Below, piece after piece: positions 33,301-45,994 of a stretch of DNA of 64,000 bases. Origin of the DNA: Uranotaenia lowii (taxonomy: Eukaryota; Arthropoda; Insecta; Diptera; Culicidae); the NCBI RefSeq assembly GCF_029784155.1, contig NC_073692.1:424241105-424305104 (forward strand), in the 5' to 3' direction. Positions within the stretch are counted from its first letter, which is position 1. Every line of letters starts with the position of its first letter. A program made the translations under genes and the position numbers. The notes beneath the pieces are model-generated. The model saw only the letters and a program-made list of their open reading frames with translations. It ran no database searches and was not told where the DNA came from.

Positions 33301-33445
33301 CAATTTGTCGTTCCTCTCAGTTTACTGACTCTCACTCAAAAAAAAAAAAAAAAAAAATACAAAGTTATAAATAATTGTTAACCTTCAGAATAGGGGTAGG
33401 CTTAATAGCGGCACGTTATCCAAACATACGGGAAAATTGTGCCTA

Positions 33446-34530
33446 TCAATTTGCCTGTTCAATATCATCACTTGCTCGACGCTTTGAGCCGATCGCTTCG
33501 CCGCAAGCACGCTCAATGTGGCCCATGACATGGCAGCGACGACACTCCTTGTCAATTGCGTGACATTCATGAGGACGGTGGAAGTGTCCGGTACATCTCC
33601 AACAAGCCGTGCGAACGAAGGTGGTCCCAGTACCGCCAGAAAATCCACGGCCTCGTGAATAACTTCCTCTGCCTCGATGCGCTGATGCAAACCTTCCTCT
33701 GAAGTTTTGAGATGAGCGTGAGTACGACACTGCGGCAATTTCTGCCATTGAACTTGGTTGGTGGTTCCTTGCAAATATTTCCTCGTTCTGCTTCTCGATC
33801 TCTGCAGCACGCACCTTGTTCATCAGATCTTGCAGTGAGCCTCCTTTACGCATGACCTTCCGGGCGGCTTCACGAGCTTTTTGGTTCACGGCATGAGCTT
33901 GAACGACGTCGGCCACTGTCTCGACCAACTGATCGGCGTTGTAATCACACAGTTTTGCCACAGCCACGACACGTTTCATGTATTTGAAGTCGGATTCGCC
34001 TGATGCCTGGGGCATGGATCTCAGTTTCTGGCGTTGCAAGAGTGTATAGTCTCGAGATCCATAGTATTCCTGCAAGCGGCACATTACATTTGAGTAAGGC
34101 GATGTCTCTTCGTCCGGGCTCTCGACGTTGGGCGTACTTTCCAGAACGTCAATCAATTTTGCACCCGCTTTCATCTTAAAGATGCTGATTTTTGTCGATT
34201 CGTCAACAATTCCGGCGATCTTCAAGGCCGACTCGAAAATGTTCCGCCACTGCTCAAACGACTTCTTGTCAATCTCATCCTCGCCCTCCAACGGTCTGCA
34301 TTCGCCTATTTGAAGGGATGCTAGCGTCATCGATGTCAGCATAGTCGACTCGTCTGCGCTTCTCATCGTAGAATTCCGCTGGCCGAAAAAGTTATTGTCT
34401 TCTCCGTCCAAATCCTCCTCGATCCAGCCAGACAAATTTCGGGACGTTTTGTTCCCACCGCGTGCCATCCTCAGCTCACTCCTAAGGGATGCGTTAAGCA
34501 TTTTCTCCTCTTCCAGCTCTCTCATTAAGC
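33446..34530 (-). CDS. gag: Inverted second gag fragment with two zinc knuckles
   Basis: 359-residue open frame. Its first 254 residues are identical to the E4 gag on the plus strand (paired positions sum to 67064). It then continues with an RG-rich stretch (about residues 275-297) and two CX2CX4HX4C zinc knuckles (C308-C321 and C328-C341), the nucleocapsid hallmark. It lacks the start exon: similarity to E4 ends at 34530, which joins sequence leading to an LTR fragment. The stop is at 33446. No protease or reverse transcriptase follows. Confidence 0.75.
33764..34530. repeat. Right arm of 767-bp inverted repeat (gag)
   Basis: Reverse complement of 32534-33300. The arm ends at 34530, where GCTTAATGAGAG stops matching. 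Confidence 0.9.
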
Positions 34531-34554
34531 TGTAGTAGAATAATTGCCAATTTG

Positions 34555-34634
34555 TGTAGTGAATAGAAGAAATAAATATTAGATATAAAATAAACGAAAA
34601 AGAAATATTAATCTGACTTGTAGAATAGAAACAA
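34555..34634 (+). repeat. E5 5' LTR fragment (first 80 bp only)
   Basis: TGTAGTGAATAGAAGAAATA... to AGAATAGAAACAAA, identical to the first 80 bp of the E5 3' LTR at 40474. It then passes directly to TGGCGCGGTTTAAGCTC. In the full LTR the same point reads ACAAATTGGCAATT, so the deletion joins two sites that share CAAA and TGGC. Confidence 0.8.
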
Positions 34635-34989
34635 AATGGCGCGGTTTAAGCTCTCAAATAAGGGAAAGAAGGTAAATGAAAATTTGAAAGCAATTTTGCC
34701 AAAGATTTTTTAGATTGATTTTAAAAAAAAATGGCTGAAAAGGACGCCATTTGCGAATGACGGGTAGTTGCGAAAATTTGTGTAAATTATAGAGTCCATT
34801 GAGAAATGGATCTTCTGCATAACTGGAATGGCAGAAGTACGGAAATTGTTTTGACAAAATGTTGTGATATGGTGTTTCTTTGAAAATAGTTTTATTAAAA
34901 AGGGAAGGCTTCGGAAACCCATCCAGAAGCTCGGTGAGGACTGAAAGTTTTTGTGGTTCTTGTATTCCTTTAAACGACAGAATGAATAA

Positions 34990-37900
34990 ATGTAATTCTT
35001 ATGAGGATGAAATCAATCTCTTCGAGAATACTAGTATTCCCTGAGAGGATAATAAAAGTCCCCGTGAGGATTATTTTCTTCCCTGTGAGGATAATAAAAA
35101 TCCCCGCGAGGGTAATATTCATCCCTGTGAGGATAATAGCATTCCCTGTGAGGATAATTGTAATCCCTGTGAGGATAATAGTAATCCCTGTGAGGATAAT
35201 AGTAATCCCTGTGAGGATAATAGTAATCCCTGTGAGGATAATAGTAATCCCTGTGAGAATAATAGTAATCCCTGTGAGGATAATAGTAATCCCTGTGAGG
35301 ATAATAGTAATCCCTGTGAGGATAATAGTAATCCCTGTGAGGATAATAGTAATCCCTGTGAGGATAATAGTAATCCCTGTGAGGATAATAGTAATCCCTG
35401 TGAGGATAATAGTAATCCCTGTGAGGATAATAGTAATCCCTGTGAGGATAATAGTAATCCCTGTGAGGATAATAGTAATCCCTGTGAGGATAACAGTAAT
35501 CCCTGTGAGGAGAATAGTTATCCCTGTGAGGATAATAGTAATACCTGTTAAGAGGAATACTTGATAGGATAGTAGTAAAAGACTTGTGGAATGACACTAT
35601 TTTTGCAATGACGATGAAAACTCCCCTGTGAGGATTGTAGTATTCCTTCAATAAGAATGATATTAATCCCCCTGCGAGGATAGTAGTCGCCCGGTGATAG
35701 TAATAGTCTTGTGCTGATGACAATATTTTTTTGTGATGATATTCGTCCCCTTGAGAGGATGATAGTAACCGCCTTAAAATGATCCCAATGTGAGGATGTT
35801 AGTATTTCCTCTGAGAGGATGCTAGTATTTGCAGTATTCCCTCTTTGAGAATGTTTAATGATAATTTAAGAGGAATATAGTCGTCTCCATGGATGACGAG
35901 AGTAATCCTCTCCTGAGAGGTTGATAGTGATGTCCCCTCCTGTTAGGATGTTAGTAGTTCCTTTGAGAGATGATACTACTGCCTAATGATGATGACAGTA
36001 ATTATCCTTTAGAATTGAAAGCGATCCCATTGTGAGGATGTTAGTAGTTCATTTGGAAAGATGATTGTATTTAAATAATGTTGATAGTAAACCTCACTTG
36101 AGGATGACAGTAATCTCTCTGTGAATATGTTTAATGATCTTTTAAGAGGATGATAGTTGATGATAGTAATCTTCCTTTGCGGATGTTAGCAGTTTCTTTA
36201 TGAGTATGAAAGTATTCTTCTAATGATGTAATAGTAATCTTCATTTGAAGATGATTGTAATCCCCCAGTGTGGATGTTAGAATTTCCTTGAGCATATGAT
36301 GACATATAATGACGATGATAGTAATCTTCCTTTGAGGATGAAAGTAATCCTCCTGTGAGGATGTTAGTAGTTGTACTGAGAGCATGATTATGATAGTAAT
36401 CTCCATCAAGGATTATTTCACACAATAGTAATGCCCAGTGATGTTTTTAGTAGTTCTTTGTGAAGAAAATAGTAATTGCCTATTGGTGATAGTCACCACC
36501 ACTTGAGGATGATAGTAATTCCCCTATGATGATGTTGAATGATCCTTTGGGAGGATGATAGTAATCTTTATAATGCCGATATGAGGGTGTTAGTAGCTCC
36601 TTTGAGAGGATGATAGAATTTGCCTAATGATGATATTAAACCTCACTTGAGGATTATATCAATCCCTCTGTTATGATATTAATGATCTTTTGAGAGGATG
36701 GTGGTAATTTTTTTATTATGATGACAGCAATCTCTCCTGCGAGGATATTTGTGATCCCTTGAGAGAATGATTAAAATCCTTCTATGATGGTTAAAAGTTA
36801 TCTCCCTTTGAGAATGATAGTAATTCTCTTGTGAGGAGGTTAGTAGTTCCTTGAGTGGATGATAGTATTTCGCTAATGACGATGATAGTAATCCCCCTGT
36901 GAGGATGTTAGAAGTTCCTTGAGAGAACGATAGTATTTGCCTATGAAAAAAATGATGAAAGTAATCTCCCTCGAAGATGATAGTAATCCGCCTTTGGTGA
37001 TGTTAGTAGTTGCTTTGAGAGGATGATAGTATATTACTAATGATGATAGTAATCACGCTTTGAAAAGATGAGGGCATTTGCCTAATGATGATGATATTAA
37101 TCCCCCTATGAGGATGTTAGTAGCTCCTTTGAGAGGATGATAGAATTTACCTAATGATGATAGTTAACCTCCTTTGAGGATCATAGTAATCCTTCTATTA
37201 GAATATCAATGATTCTTTGAGATAATGACAGCAATCCCCTTGTGAGGATGTTTATCATCCATTGAGAGGATGATTCAAATCTTGTTATGATGACGATAGT
37301 AATCCCTCTTTGAGGATGTTAGTGGTTTCTTTATGAGGATGATAGTAATCTCCCTTTGAGAATGATAATAATCCCCCTTTGAGGATGTTAATAGCTCCTT
37401 TAAGCGTATGGAAGTATTCTCCTAATGATGTAATAGTGATCTTCATTTGAAGATGATAGTAATTCCCCTGGGAGGATGTTAGTAGTTGCTTGAGAGCGTG
37501 ATAGCTTCTCCAAATGATTATGATGGTAATCTCCCTTTGAGGATGATAGTCATCCCCCTGTGAAGATGTCCAATGATCCCTTGAGAGGATGATAGTAATC
37601 TTTATGATGACGATAACAATCTCCCCTTTGAGGATGTAAGTAGTTCTATTAATAGGACGATAGAATTGTCCCAATGATGATAGTAAACCTCACTTGAGTA
37701 TGACAGTAATCCCTCTGTGAGGATATAAATGATCTTTTAAGAGGATGATAAAAATCTTTTATGATAGTAATCCTCCTTCTGGATGTTAGAAGTTCCCTTG
37801 ATGATAGTGTTTGCCTTATGATGATGATAGTAATCCCCCTGTGGGGATGTTATAAGATCATTTGAGAGGATGATATAATTTTTTAAAAAATATTGAATTG

Positions 37901-39210
37901 AATCCTTCTGTGTGGATGTAAGTAGTTCCTCTGACAGGATGATAGTAATTGCTGAACAATGATGATAGTGATCATCCTTTTAAGTTGCAGTAATTCCCCT
38001 GTGAGGAGATTAGCAGTTCCTTTGAGAGAATGATAGTATACAACTAATGATGATGATAGTAATCCCGATTCGTGAGGATGATAGCATTCGCCTAATGATG
38101 ATATGAATCCTACTGTGAGGATGGTTAATTGTCCCTTGAGAGGATGATAAAAATCTTTTTATGATGATGATAGTAAGTCCACTGTTTTTATACTGTAGTT
38201 GGCTAATGATGATGATAGCAATATTTGGTTGAAAGTTACCCTGATCCTGTGAGGATGTTGGTAGTTACTTTGGGATGATGATGGTATTTGCCTTATGATG
38301 ATGATGGTAATCCCCCTGTGAGGATGTTTAATAATCCTTTGAGAGGATGATAGCATTTTTTATGCTGATGATAGCAATTTCCCTGAGAGGATATTAGTAG
38401 TTCTTCTGAGAGGAGGATTGTAATCTCCTTATCATGATAGTAGTTCCCCTGTGACGATAGTTATCGTCCTGCAAGGATGTTAGTATGTTATTCTTTCGAG
38501 TGGATGATAGTAACCTCCTTATGATGATGAAAATAGTTACTTTTAGGGGATAATAGTAGTCTCCTTAATGTGATAATAGTAGCCCCTGTGAGGATACACG
38601 ATCATTCGGGACACCACAGTAATCGTGATAATAAATAACCTGTGACGGTGATAAGAATCGTCTTGTGAGGATGTCAGTATGCTTCGTGAGAATTATAATA
38701 TTCCTCCGGTGAGAAATCATGATAGTTATTCCCTCGTGAGGATGACAGTAGTTGCTCTGTGAGATTATAGTAATCGCCTGTGAGGAAGACATTTTTTTTC
38801 TGGTGATGATGATTGTAGTTCCCTTGTGAAGATTATGTTATTTCACGTGGATGATAGTGATTCTCTTGTAAGGATGATAATAGTTCTGCTTTGAAGATGA
38901 TATTCAATCCCCTGGTAATCGCCTCGTTAGAATGATAGTAATCGTCCTGTGAGGATGACAGTATTTCTTTCATGATGATTATTGTTTATACCTCTGAGGA
39001 TGATGTTATTTCTCCGGTGAGGATGAGTTATTACCTTAAAAAAAAGAACTAAATGTTAATTGGCATATGAGAATGATAGATATCTTCCAGTCACAATAAT
39101 AGAAAACTTTATATGAGGATGATAGTAGCGCGTCTGTGAGGATATTAGTATTCGCCTTGTAAGGGTGATAGTAATCGCCCTGTTAGAATAATAATTTCGC
39201 TGCGAGAATG
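34990..39210 (+). repeat. E5 leader: 4.2-kb mini-hairpin array
   Basis: The core at about 35120-35550 is roughly 20 nearly perfect 21-bp units of AATCCCTGTGAGGATAATAGT (ATCC-CTGTGA-GGAT). Because 21 is a multiple of three, it opens long frames on both strands that are not genes. Downstream to 39210 the units diverge and spread out (AATCCCCCTGTGAGGATGTTAG, TTGAGAGGATGATAG and others), as expected for an array that grows and is homogenised at one end. Confidence 0.85.
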
Positions 39211-40452
39211 ATACCTAGTAGTTTGTAGTTATTTATAGCTTCTCTTGAATACTAAACCGGCTGATCATGTCCTTCATTATTCGGCGTTTGTTTTTCAAAT
39301 TGGTTGTTCTGCTCAATGGTTTCATCAACAGCAATAAAGCACAAAACTTAAAGCTTGCGATATGTTCTAGTATATTGCAATAGTGAGTGGAATGGAATCG
39401 TTGTTTCGGTTGCCCATCAGTTATGCTAGGTGATTTCGACTGAATATAGAGATTTCTGGAAGTTTCCTATAAATTATCGTAGTGTATTGCATCTCGATGT
39501 TGATGTGTTGGAGCCAAGCGATGTTGGTGCTTATATGATTTAACAGACATTCTGGTACCCAGCAACGGATGTAGTGGCCTGACTTGAGTGCATCTTGAAT
39601 TTCAAATAGGGCCCATAACTTCCCTTCTCGGTTGTGCTATCCGGATTCAATAACATCTGATCGTTAGTGTATTTTTCAGCTTTCGCAAGGCAAACTATTA
39701 AAACTGCAAGACTGAAATAATGAACCAGCTATTTTCGGCTATGGATTGGAACTGAAAAAAAGAAGAAAAATAATTTTTCACGTACTCTTTTGGAAGTAAA
39801 TACGTTACTAGCGTTATGTACGTTACTCTTGCAAATGCACGATTAGCTAAATAAACGACATAGTGAATTTATTTACACGCTAAATATGCATTGAGTATTA
39901 TTTAATTTTAACTGTAATTCAGATAACAATAAAGATAAGGAAAAGTAAAAGAATTTGTTAAAGTTTAACGTGTTGAATCTTAAACAAAAAAAAACTTTAA
40001 ATTTTCGATAAAAGAAGAAATAACGATACGTGTTGGTAGAATTCATAAACGTATTTGAAATTCAGTATATTGTTTACTGCTTTTGGTTATAAATTTTATT
40101 TATTCAGTTCAAACACAGATGAAGTACATGTGTATTGAGGTAGCCCTTCTTTAAGCAAAACATAATACGATTTAAATGTTTCTTGTGGTAAGTTTCGGAG
40201 AAACTACTTAAAAAAAAAACTTATTTATAACATGTATTGATTTTTCTTGTATGTGAGCATGGTAACAGAACTAATCCATGGAATAAAATGGATTGTGTGG
40301 AAACATCGAAAAAAAAAAATTTTTTTCATTATTAAACCACTGGATTAATTGATTGTGAACATTGAAAAATATTTATTTCAAATATGACTGATATGTTGTC
40401 GTAATAATCATAACTTGAAAAGGTAATTTGAGAAGCAATAACAGCAAATAGG
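39211..40452. other. AT-rich interior of E5
   Basis: No coding sequence is recognised. Besides the block at 39797-39855 it contains only homopolymer runs. Confidence 0.45.
39797..39855 (+). repeat. Conserved GTTAC-rich interior block in E5
   Basis: AAATACGTTACTAGCGTTAT, then GTACGTTACTCTTGCAAATG, then CACGAT and GCTAAATAAA. It matches the E1 blocks at 14311 and 15957 in order and spacing, although surrounding sequence differs. Confidence 0.6.
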
Positions 40453-40473
40453 AAGAGTAGAGGTGAAGGTGAA

Positions 40474-40849
40474 TGTAGTGAATAGAAGAAATAAATATTA
40501 GATATAAAATAAACGAAAAAGAAATATTAATCTGACTTGTAGAATAGAAACAAATTGGCAATTAATATCAGTGGAGAAAAAAAAGAACGAACACCAGTAA
40601 AAAAAAAAAAGTTATGAGAGACTGAAAAAAAAAATGACAACTATAAATAGCGAGAATGTAAGAATAGAGAGAAAAAGAGAAAGATTGAATGAGTTGTCGG
40701 AGAGGAACAAAATCTGGACCAAAAGAACAAGGTTATGAAATTCAGTTTTAACTAGATTGCTTTAGAGAACGGATGTACATTCCGGAAATGCATCGAAAAT
40801 AGTTTGTGAATTAGGCGAATGTGATGCAGCGAGAGCACCGGTTACGACA
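40474..40849 (+). repeat. Complete 3' LTR of E5
   Basis: 376 bp, TGTAGTGAATAG to GGTTACGACA, preceded by AGAGTAGAGGTGAAGGTGAA. It is the best reference LTR of the family in this window. It contains an A/G-rich middle with several AAAAAAAG runs. Confidence 0.75.
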
Positions 40850-42509
40850 AATAGGTCCTACTTTATTCCTTAAGGACCTTTTTTGGACCACTTAACATAA
40901 CCTGGGTATTATACTCGCTGTTTAATGTTCATGCACCTAAATATTAAGACGTTGTACGACGATATGAAAAGAATTCTGCACACTATTTCAAACGCTTAAT
41001 ATAAATAACATTAGGAATTTTGGCTTAATTGTATTTAATCAATTCGCTATAGCCCAAACCCGCCTTTAGACGGGGTTCACTTAAATCGGCAAAAAACCCA
41101 GCCAATCATTGTTTTATCTTACTTTTTGTGCACTATGCTTTAAACAACGTTAATCTAACAATTCACATTAATGGCAACTGTTTGATAAGCAGTTTTCTAA
41201 AAACTACAGCTTAAGGAAGCTTATAACATGAAAATTGTGGACATGCAAAAATTTTCATTAAGTCATTATTTTTTATACTTCATGAAAAATTATTGACACT
41301 ATTGGTCTAAAAGCAACAATCATTCAGGGTTGATTTTTGAGAAAAAAAAACTTGGTTTGGTAGAAGAGACGAAACATAATCCCCGTCTAAAGGAGGGGTT
41401 GGGAAAAACGACAACAAATTGGCAAATATGTAACGAGTTTAATTTTTGTAACAGTTGAAATATTTCAATTAATAGTAGAACAATTTTATCAAAAATTATG
41501 AGATGGTATTAATATGTTTCAAAACCTAGCAAAAAATTATTAAGATGTGTAAAAATTACAAGCGAAAAAGTACTAAAAATCTAGTTTTTAGCCCCTGTGG
41601 TTATGCAATTTTAGAAGAAAAATTTTTTTTTTCAAAAAGTTGTTCAAAAGTTGTTTCAAAGATAAAACTGAGCTTTTGTGAATTTTTCCGCGAAAAAATA
41701 TAGCTTTCCGATGGTTAAAAAGATCGAATAATTCTCGCACATTTTTTTTAAATCTATGTGTTCTACAGAACTGAAGCCAAACCAAATCCACAAAGGTTTT
41801 GGAAGTCAAAGTAGATCAATTGATGTCACGGAGTTGATGATGTCAGACTGTCTTAACTTATTATTGGGTCGCCTGAAGGAGATTGCGTTCTAAAAATTGA
41901 TCCTAAAGATAAGCCAACTGGCCAGTATTCAACACTGCAGAACAAATTTCGTCGAGATTGTAGTGTGCTGTCGGAATTTTCAAAGCATTTGAAACACACT
42001 ATATAACAGAGGAGTTTGTCTGTATTTACTCTAATCTTTTCGAAAATTATTGTTTTAAAGCATTAGAAGTTTTAAAAAAGGCTATAGTAAGAAATATTCA
42101 ATAAACAAGTGTACCTAAACAGAGGTCGGGGAGAAGTTGAAGAAAGTTAGTTCAGGAATGAATTAACGTGAACAATCCAAACTTGACTACAAAAATAATA
42201 AAGAAAAATATTAACAGAATTATTCGCATGATTGCGCATTAATAGCTGCCGTAAATAAAGCAAAATTATTGAAAAAAAAAAATCATTTGGTTTAAGGGTG
42301 GTCCAAAATAGGTCAGGAGGGTGGTCCAAAATACCGACCACAGTAATGATCGAAAAAACGAGTTTTAAGGCTTAAATCTTGTAATATTGCAACAAACTAC
42401 GATATGTTTCGATAGAAAAAGCCTTGATCTTCGTAATGAACGGATAAAGCAGTCAAAAATTGTAACATGTACTTTTTTAATTCAGAAAATAGCATAGCCA
42501 CTTCCCAAA
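40850..42509. other. Right flank inside the outer termini
   Basis: AT-rich sequence with scattered TTTTGGACC units near 40885, 42300 and 42325 that match the outer termini. It includes the MITE at 41050-41404. No transposase frame is seen. Confidence 0.4.
41050..41404. mobile_element. ~355-bp MITE with 28-bp inverted ends
   Basis: The left end CCCAAACCCGCCTTTAGACG pairs with the reverse complement of the right end CGTCTAAAGGAGGGGTTGGG; both ends contain CCTTTAGACGGGG. The interior is AT-rich with no open frame. I found no convincing target duplication, so the family is not assigned. Confidence 0.6.
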
Positions 42510-42538
42510 GCGGTCCAAAATTGGTCCGTTACCCTACC
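42510..42538. repeat. Right outer inverted terminus
   Basis: Reverse complement of the left terminus at 8230, ending CCGTTACCCTACC. About 410 bp (8230-8641) plus 1.7 kb (40850-42538) lie between these termini and the retroelement cluster, which would make a host element of about 2.1 kb with no visible transposase. Confidence 0.5.
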
Positions 42539-43465
42539 AGCAAGCAACTAGCTATAACATTTTTTTTTTCTATTTCATCCCTTCCAGTAAACACTTTCGA
42601 TGGCATTTTGCATGCCCGGTGATACTTACGCTTTTATTTATGGCCCTTCCTGCACCCTGAAATGTTAGGCCACTCATAGTTGGTTCCATTTTCGGCCGCC
42701 CAACAATTCGATGCTCCACAAATACACTTCCTGTTGTTGTTGTTGGAACGAGGGCCAATATGAAAGTATAAAAGTTCCTACACGCTGCTACTCAGCTGCT
42801 GCTAGGAGATGCTTTTAGCACGGTGGACTCTGAGAAGTTCTCACGTTCACACATTTTACTACTGCACACTACAGGCTCCGTCGTTCCTTCGAATGGCTTT
42901 CGGGTTTAGTTGAGTTCAGTCCAAAGGCTGCCATTAGCTAGCGAGCTAGTTGCTGACTGCAAAACGTGCACCCCATTATTAAAACAGCATAACAAACTGA
43001 AACTAATGAACAATCCATGTACTTTATGTTTTTATATCAAATTGTCACACACACTCACCCTCCGGCGAGTTTTGGCTCTAAGAGCTTTGCCTTTTGGGCC
43101 CCCTCTGATGTTGTTGATGTTGTTTTGGTTCTTGTGTTGTTAGCTTGGAATCTCCCATTGGATGGCTCCCCTTCGACGACGTGCTGTTCCCTTTCCTTTT
43201 CAAGTGGAGGGACCACGGTGTGGTTGCCTTTTTGTCAATATCGTGTCGTGTTCTGACATCTGAGCTCGCTGAGCTTTTGGAGCAAAGATGCATGTTGTGA
43301 CTGTGTGCAGCAACGTGAATTTAATCCGGACCCAGAAAAAGTGGTTCACGATGTCAACACAGCTGCACCACAAGTTGCCATTTGCCATTCTCTAGGTCAC
43401 TGGATCAAACTCGAGAGGGGAAAGTAATTAGTCGATGCTTTCGGGTTGAAGAAATAATCAACTTA
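42539..43465. other. Unassigned ~0.9-kb stretch, more GC-rich than its surroundings
   Basis: No open frame here has a recognisable domain. A TATAAAAG at 42767 followed about 25 bases later by TCAG resembles an arthropod core promoter on the plus strand. This could be the edge of a host gene or of another element, but nothing downstream confirms a transcript. Confidence 0.3.
42767..42795 (+). promoter_or_regulatory. Possible TATA/initiator core promoter
   Basis: TATAAAAG at 42767-42774 and an initiator-like CTCAGC at 42791 are correctly spaced. No supported gene follows before the minisatellite, so this is weak. Confidence 0.2.
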
Positions 43466-45994
43466 AAAAATGACAAAAATGACCAAAATGACAAAAATGA
43501 CAAAAATGACAAAAATGACAAAAATGACAAAAATGACAAAAATGACAAAAATGACAAAAATGACAAAAATGACAAAAATGACAAAAATGACAAAAATGAC
43601 AAAAATGACAAAAATGACAAAAATGACAAAAATGACAAAAATGACAAAAATGACAAAATGACAAAAATGACAAAAATGACAAAAATGACAAAAATGACAA
43701 AAATGACAAAAATGACAAAAATGACAAAAATGACAAAAATGACAAAAATGACAAAAATGACAAAAATGACAAAAATGACAAAAATGACAAAAATGACAAA
43801 AATGACAAAAATGACAAAAATGACAAAAATGACAAAAATGACAAAAATGACAAAAATGACAAAAATGACAAAAATGACAAAAATGACAAAAATGACAAAA
43901 ATGACAAAAATGACAAAAATGACAAAATGACAAAAATGACAAAAATGACAAAAATGACAAAAGAAAACAAAAAATGACAAAAATGACAAAAATGACAAAA
44001 TGACAAAATGACAAAAATGACAAAAATGACAAAAATGACATAAATGCCAAAATGAAAAAATGACAAAAATGACAAAAATGACAAAAATGACAAAAATGAC
44101 AAAAATGACAAAAATGACAAAAATGACAAAAATGACAAAAATGACAAAAATGACAAAAATGACAAAAATGACAAAAATGACAAAAATGACAAAAATGACA
44201 AAAATGACAAAATGACAAAAATGACAAAAATGACAAAAATGACAAACAAAAATGACAAAAATGACAAAAATGACAAAAATGACAAAAATGACAAAAATGA
44301 TGACAAAAATGACAAAAATGACAAAAATGACAAAAATGACAAAAATGACAAAAATGACAAAAATGACAAAAATGACAAAAATGACAAAAATGACAAAAAT
44401 GACAAAAATGACAAAAATGACAAAAATGACAAAAATGACAAAAATGACAAAAATGACAAAAATGACAAAAATGACAAAAATGACAAAAATGACAAAAATG
44501 ACAAAAATGACAAAAATGACAAAAATGACAAAAATGACAAAAATGACAAAAATGACAAAAATGACAAAAATGACAAAAATGACAAAAATGACAAAAATGA
44601 CAAAAATGACAAAAATGACAAAAAATGACAAAAATGACAAAAATGACAAAAATGACAAAAATGACAAAAATGACAAAAATGACAAAAATGACAAAAATGA
44701 CAAAAATGACAAAAATGACAAAAATGACAAAAATGACAAAAATGACAAAAATGACAAAAATGACAAAAATGACAAAAATGACAAAAATGACAAAAATGAC
44801 AAAAATGACAAAAATGACAAAAATGACAAAAATGACAAAAATGACAAAAATGACAAAAATGACAAAAATGACAAAAATGACAAAAATGACAAAAATGACA
44901 AAAATGACAAAAATGACAAAAATGACAAAAATGACAAAAATGACAAAAATGACAAAAATGACAAAAATGACAAAAATGACAAAATGACAAAAATGACAAA
45001 AATGACAAAAATGACAAAAATGACAAAAATGACAAAAATGACAAAAATGACAAAAATGACAAAAATGACAAAAATGACAAAAATGACAAAAATGACAAAA
45101 AATGACAAAAATGACAAAAATGACAAAAATGACAAAAATGACAAAATGACAAAAATGACAAAAATGACAAAAATGACAAAAATGACAAAAAATGACAAAA
45201 ATGACAAAAATGACAAAAATGACAAAAATGACAAAAATGACAAAAATGACAAAAATGACAAAAATGACAAAAATGACAAAAATGACAAAAATGACAAAAA
45301 ATGACAAAAATGACAAAAATGACAAAAATGACAAAAATGACAAAAATGACAAAAATGACAAAAATGACAAAAATGACAAAAATGACAAAAATGACAAAAT
45401 GACAAAAATGACAAATGACAAAAATGACCAAAAATGACAAAAATGACAAAAATGACAAAAATGACAAAAATGACAAAAATGACAAAAATGACAAAAAATG
45501 ACAAAAATGACAAAAATGACAAAAATGACAAAAATGACAAAAATGACAAAAATGACAAAAATGACAAAAATGACAAAAATGACAAAAATGACAAAAATGA
45601 CAAAAATGACAAAAATGACAAAAATGACAAAAATGACAAAAAATGACAAAAATGACAAAATGAACAAAAATGACAAAAATGACAAAAATGACAAAAATGA
45701 CAAAAATGACATGAATGCCAAAATGAAAAAAATACAAAAATGACAAAAATGCCAAAAATGACAAAAATGACAAAAATGACAAAAATGACAAAAATGACAA
45801 AAAATGACAAAAATGACAAAAATGACAAAAATGACAAAAAATGACAAAAATGACAAAAATGACAAAAATGACAAAAATGACAAAAATGACAAAAATGACA
45901 AAAATGACAAAAATGACAAAAATGACAAAAATGACAAAAATGACAAAAATGACAAAAATGACAAAAATGACAAAAATGACAAAAATGACAAATG
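43466..45994. repeat. (TGACAAAAA)n minisatellite, ~2.5 kb
   Basis: About 280 copies of a 9-bp unit with occasional 8- or 10-bp units, and a few degenerate interruptions (AAGAAAACAAA near 43960, CATAAATGCCAAAATG near 44040 and CATGAATGCCAAAATG near 45710). It opens long frames in several registers on both strands, which are artefacts. It runs into the assembly gap, so its true length is unknown. Confidence 0.97.

Larger units (their letters stand above)
34555..40849 (+). mobile_element. E5: LTR retroelement without coding genes
   Basis: Internally deleted 5' LTR, primer-like site at 34637, leader array (34990-39210), short interior with the GTTAC block, purine tract (40453-40473) and complete 3' LTR. 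The 5' LTR lacks about 300 bp including its end, so this copy would be a poor template for another round of movement. Confidence 0.75.

Noticed and set aside
35120..35550. CRISPR-like regular array
   Set aside because: There are no unique spacers; the whole 21-bp unit repeats, and the context is a eukaryotic LTR element.
35001..35723. 187- and 230-residue frames (IVIPVRI and YYYPHRD repeats)
   Set aside because: A 21-bp unit is a multiple of three, so frames stay open on both strands. They are by-products of the leader array.
42910..43256. Possible small host genes near the TATA-like sequence
   Set aside because: Overlapping frames on both strands, no domain, no splice logic I could follow; kept only as a weak promoter note.
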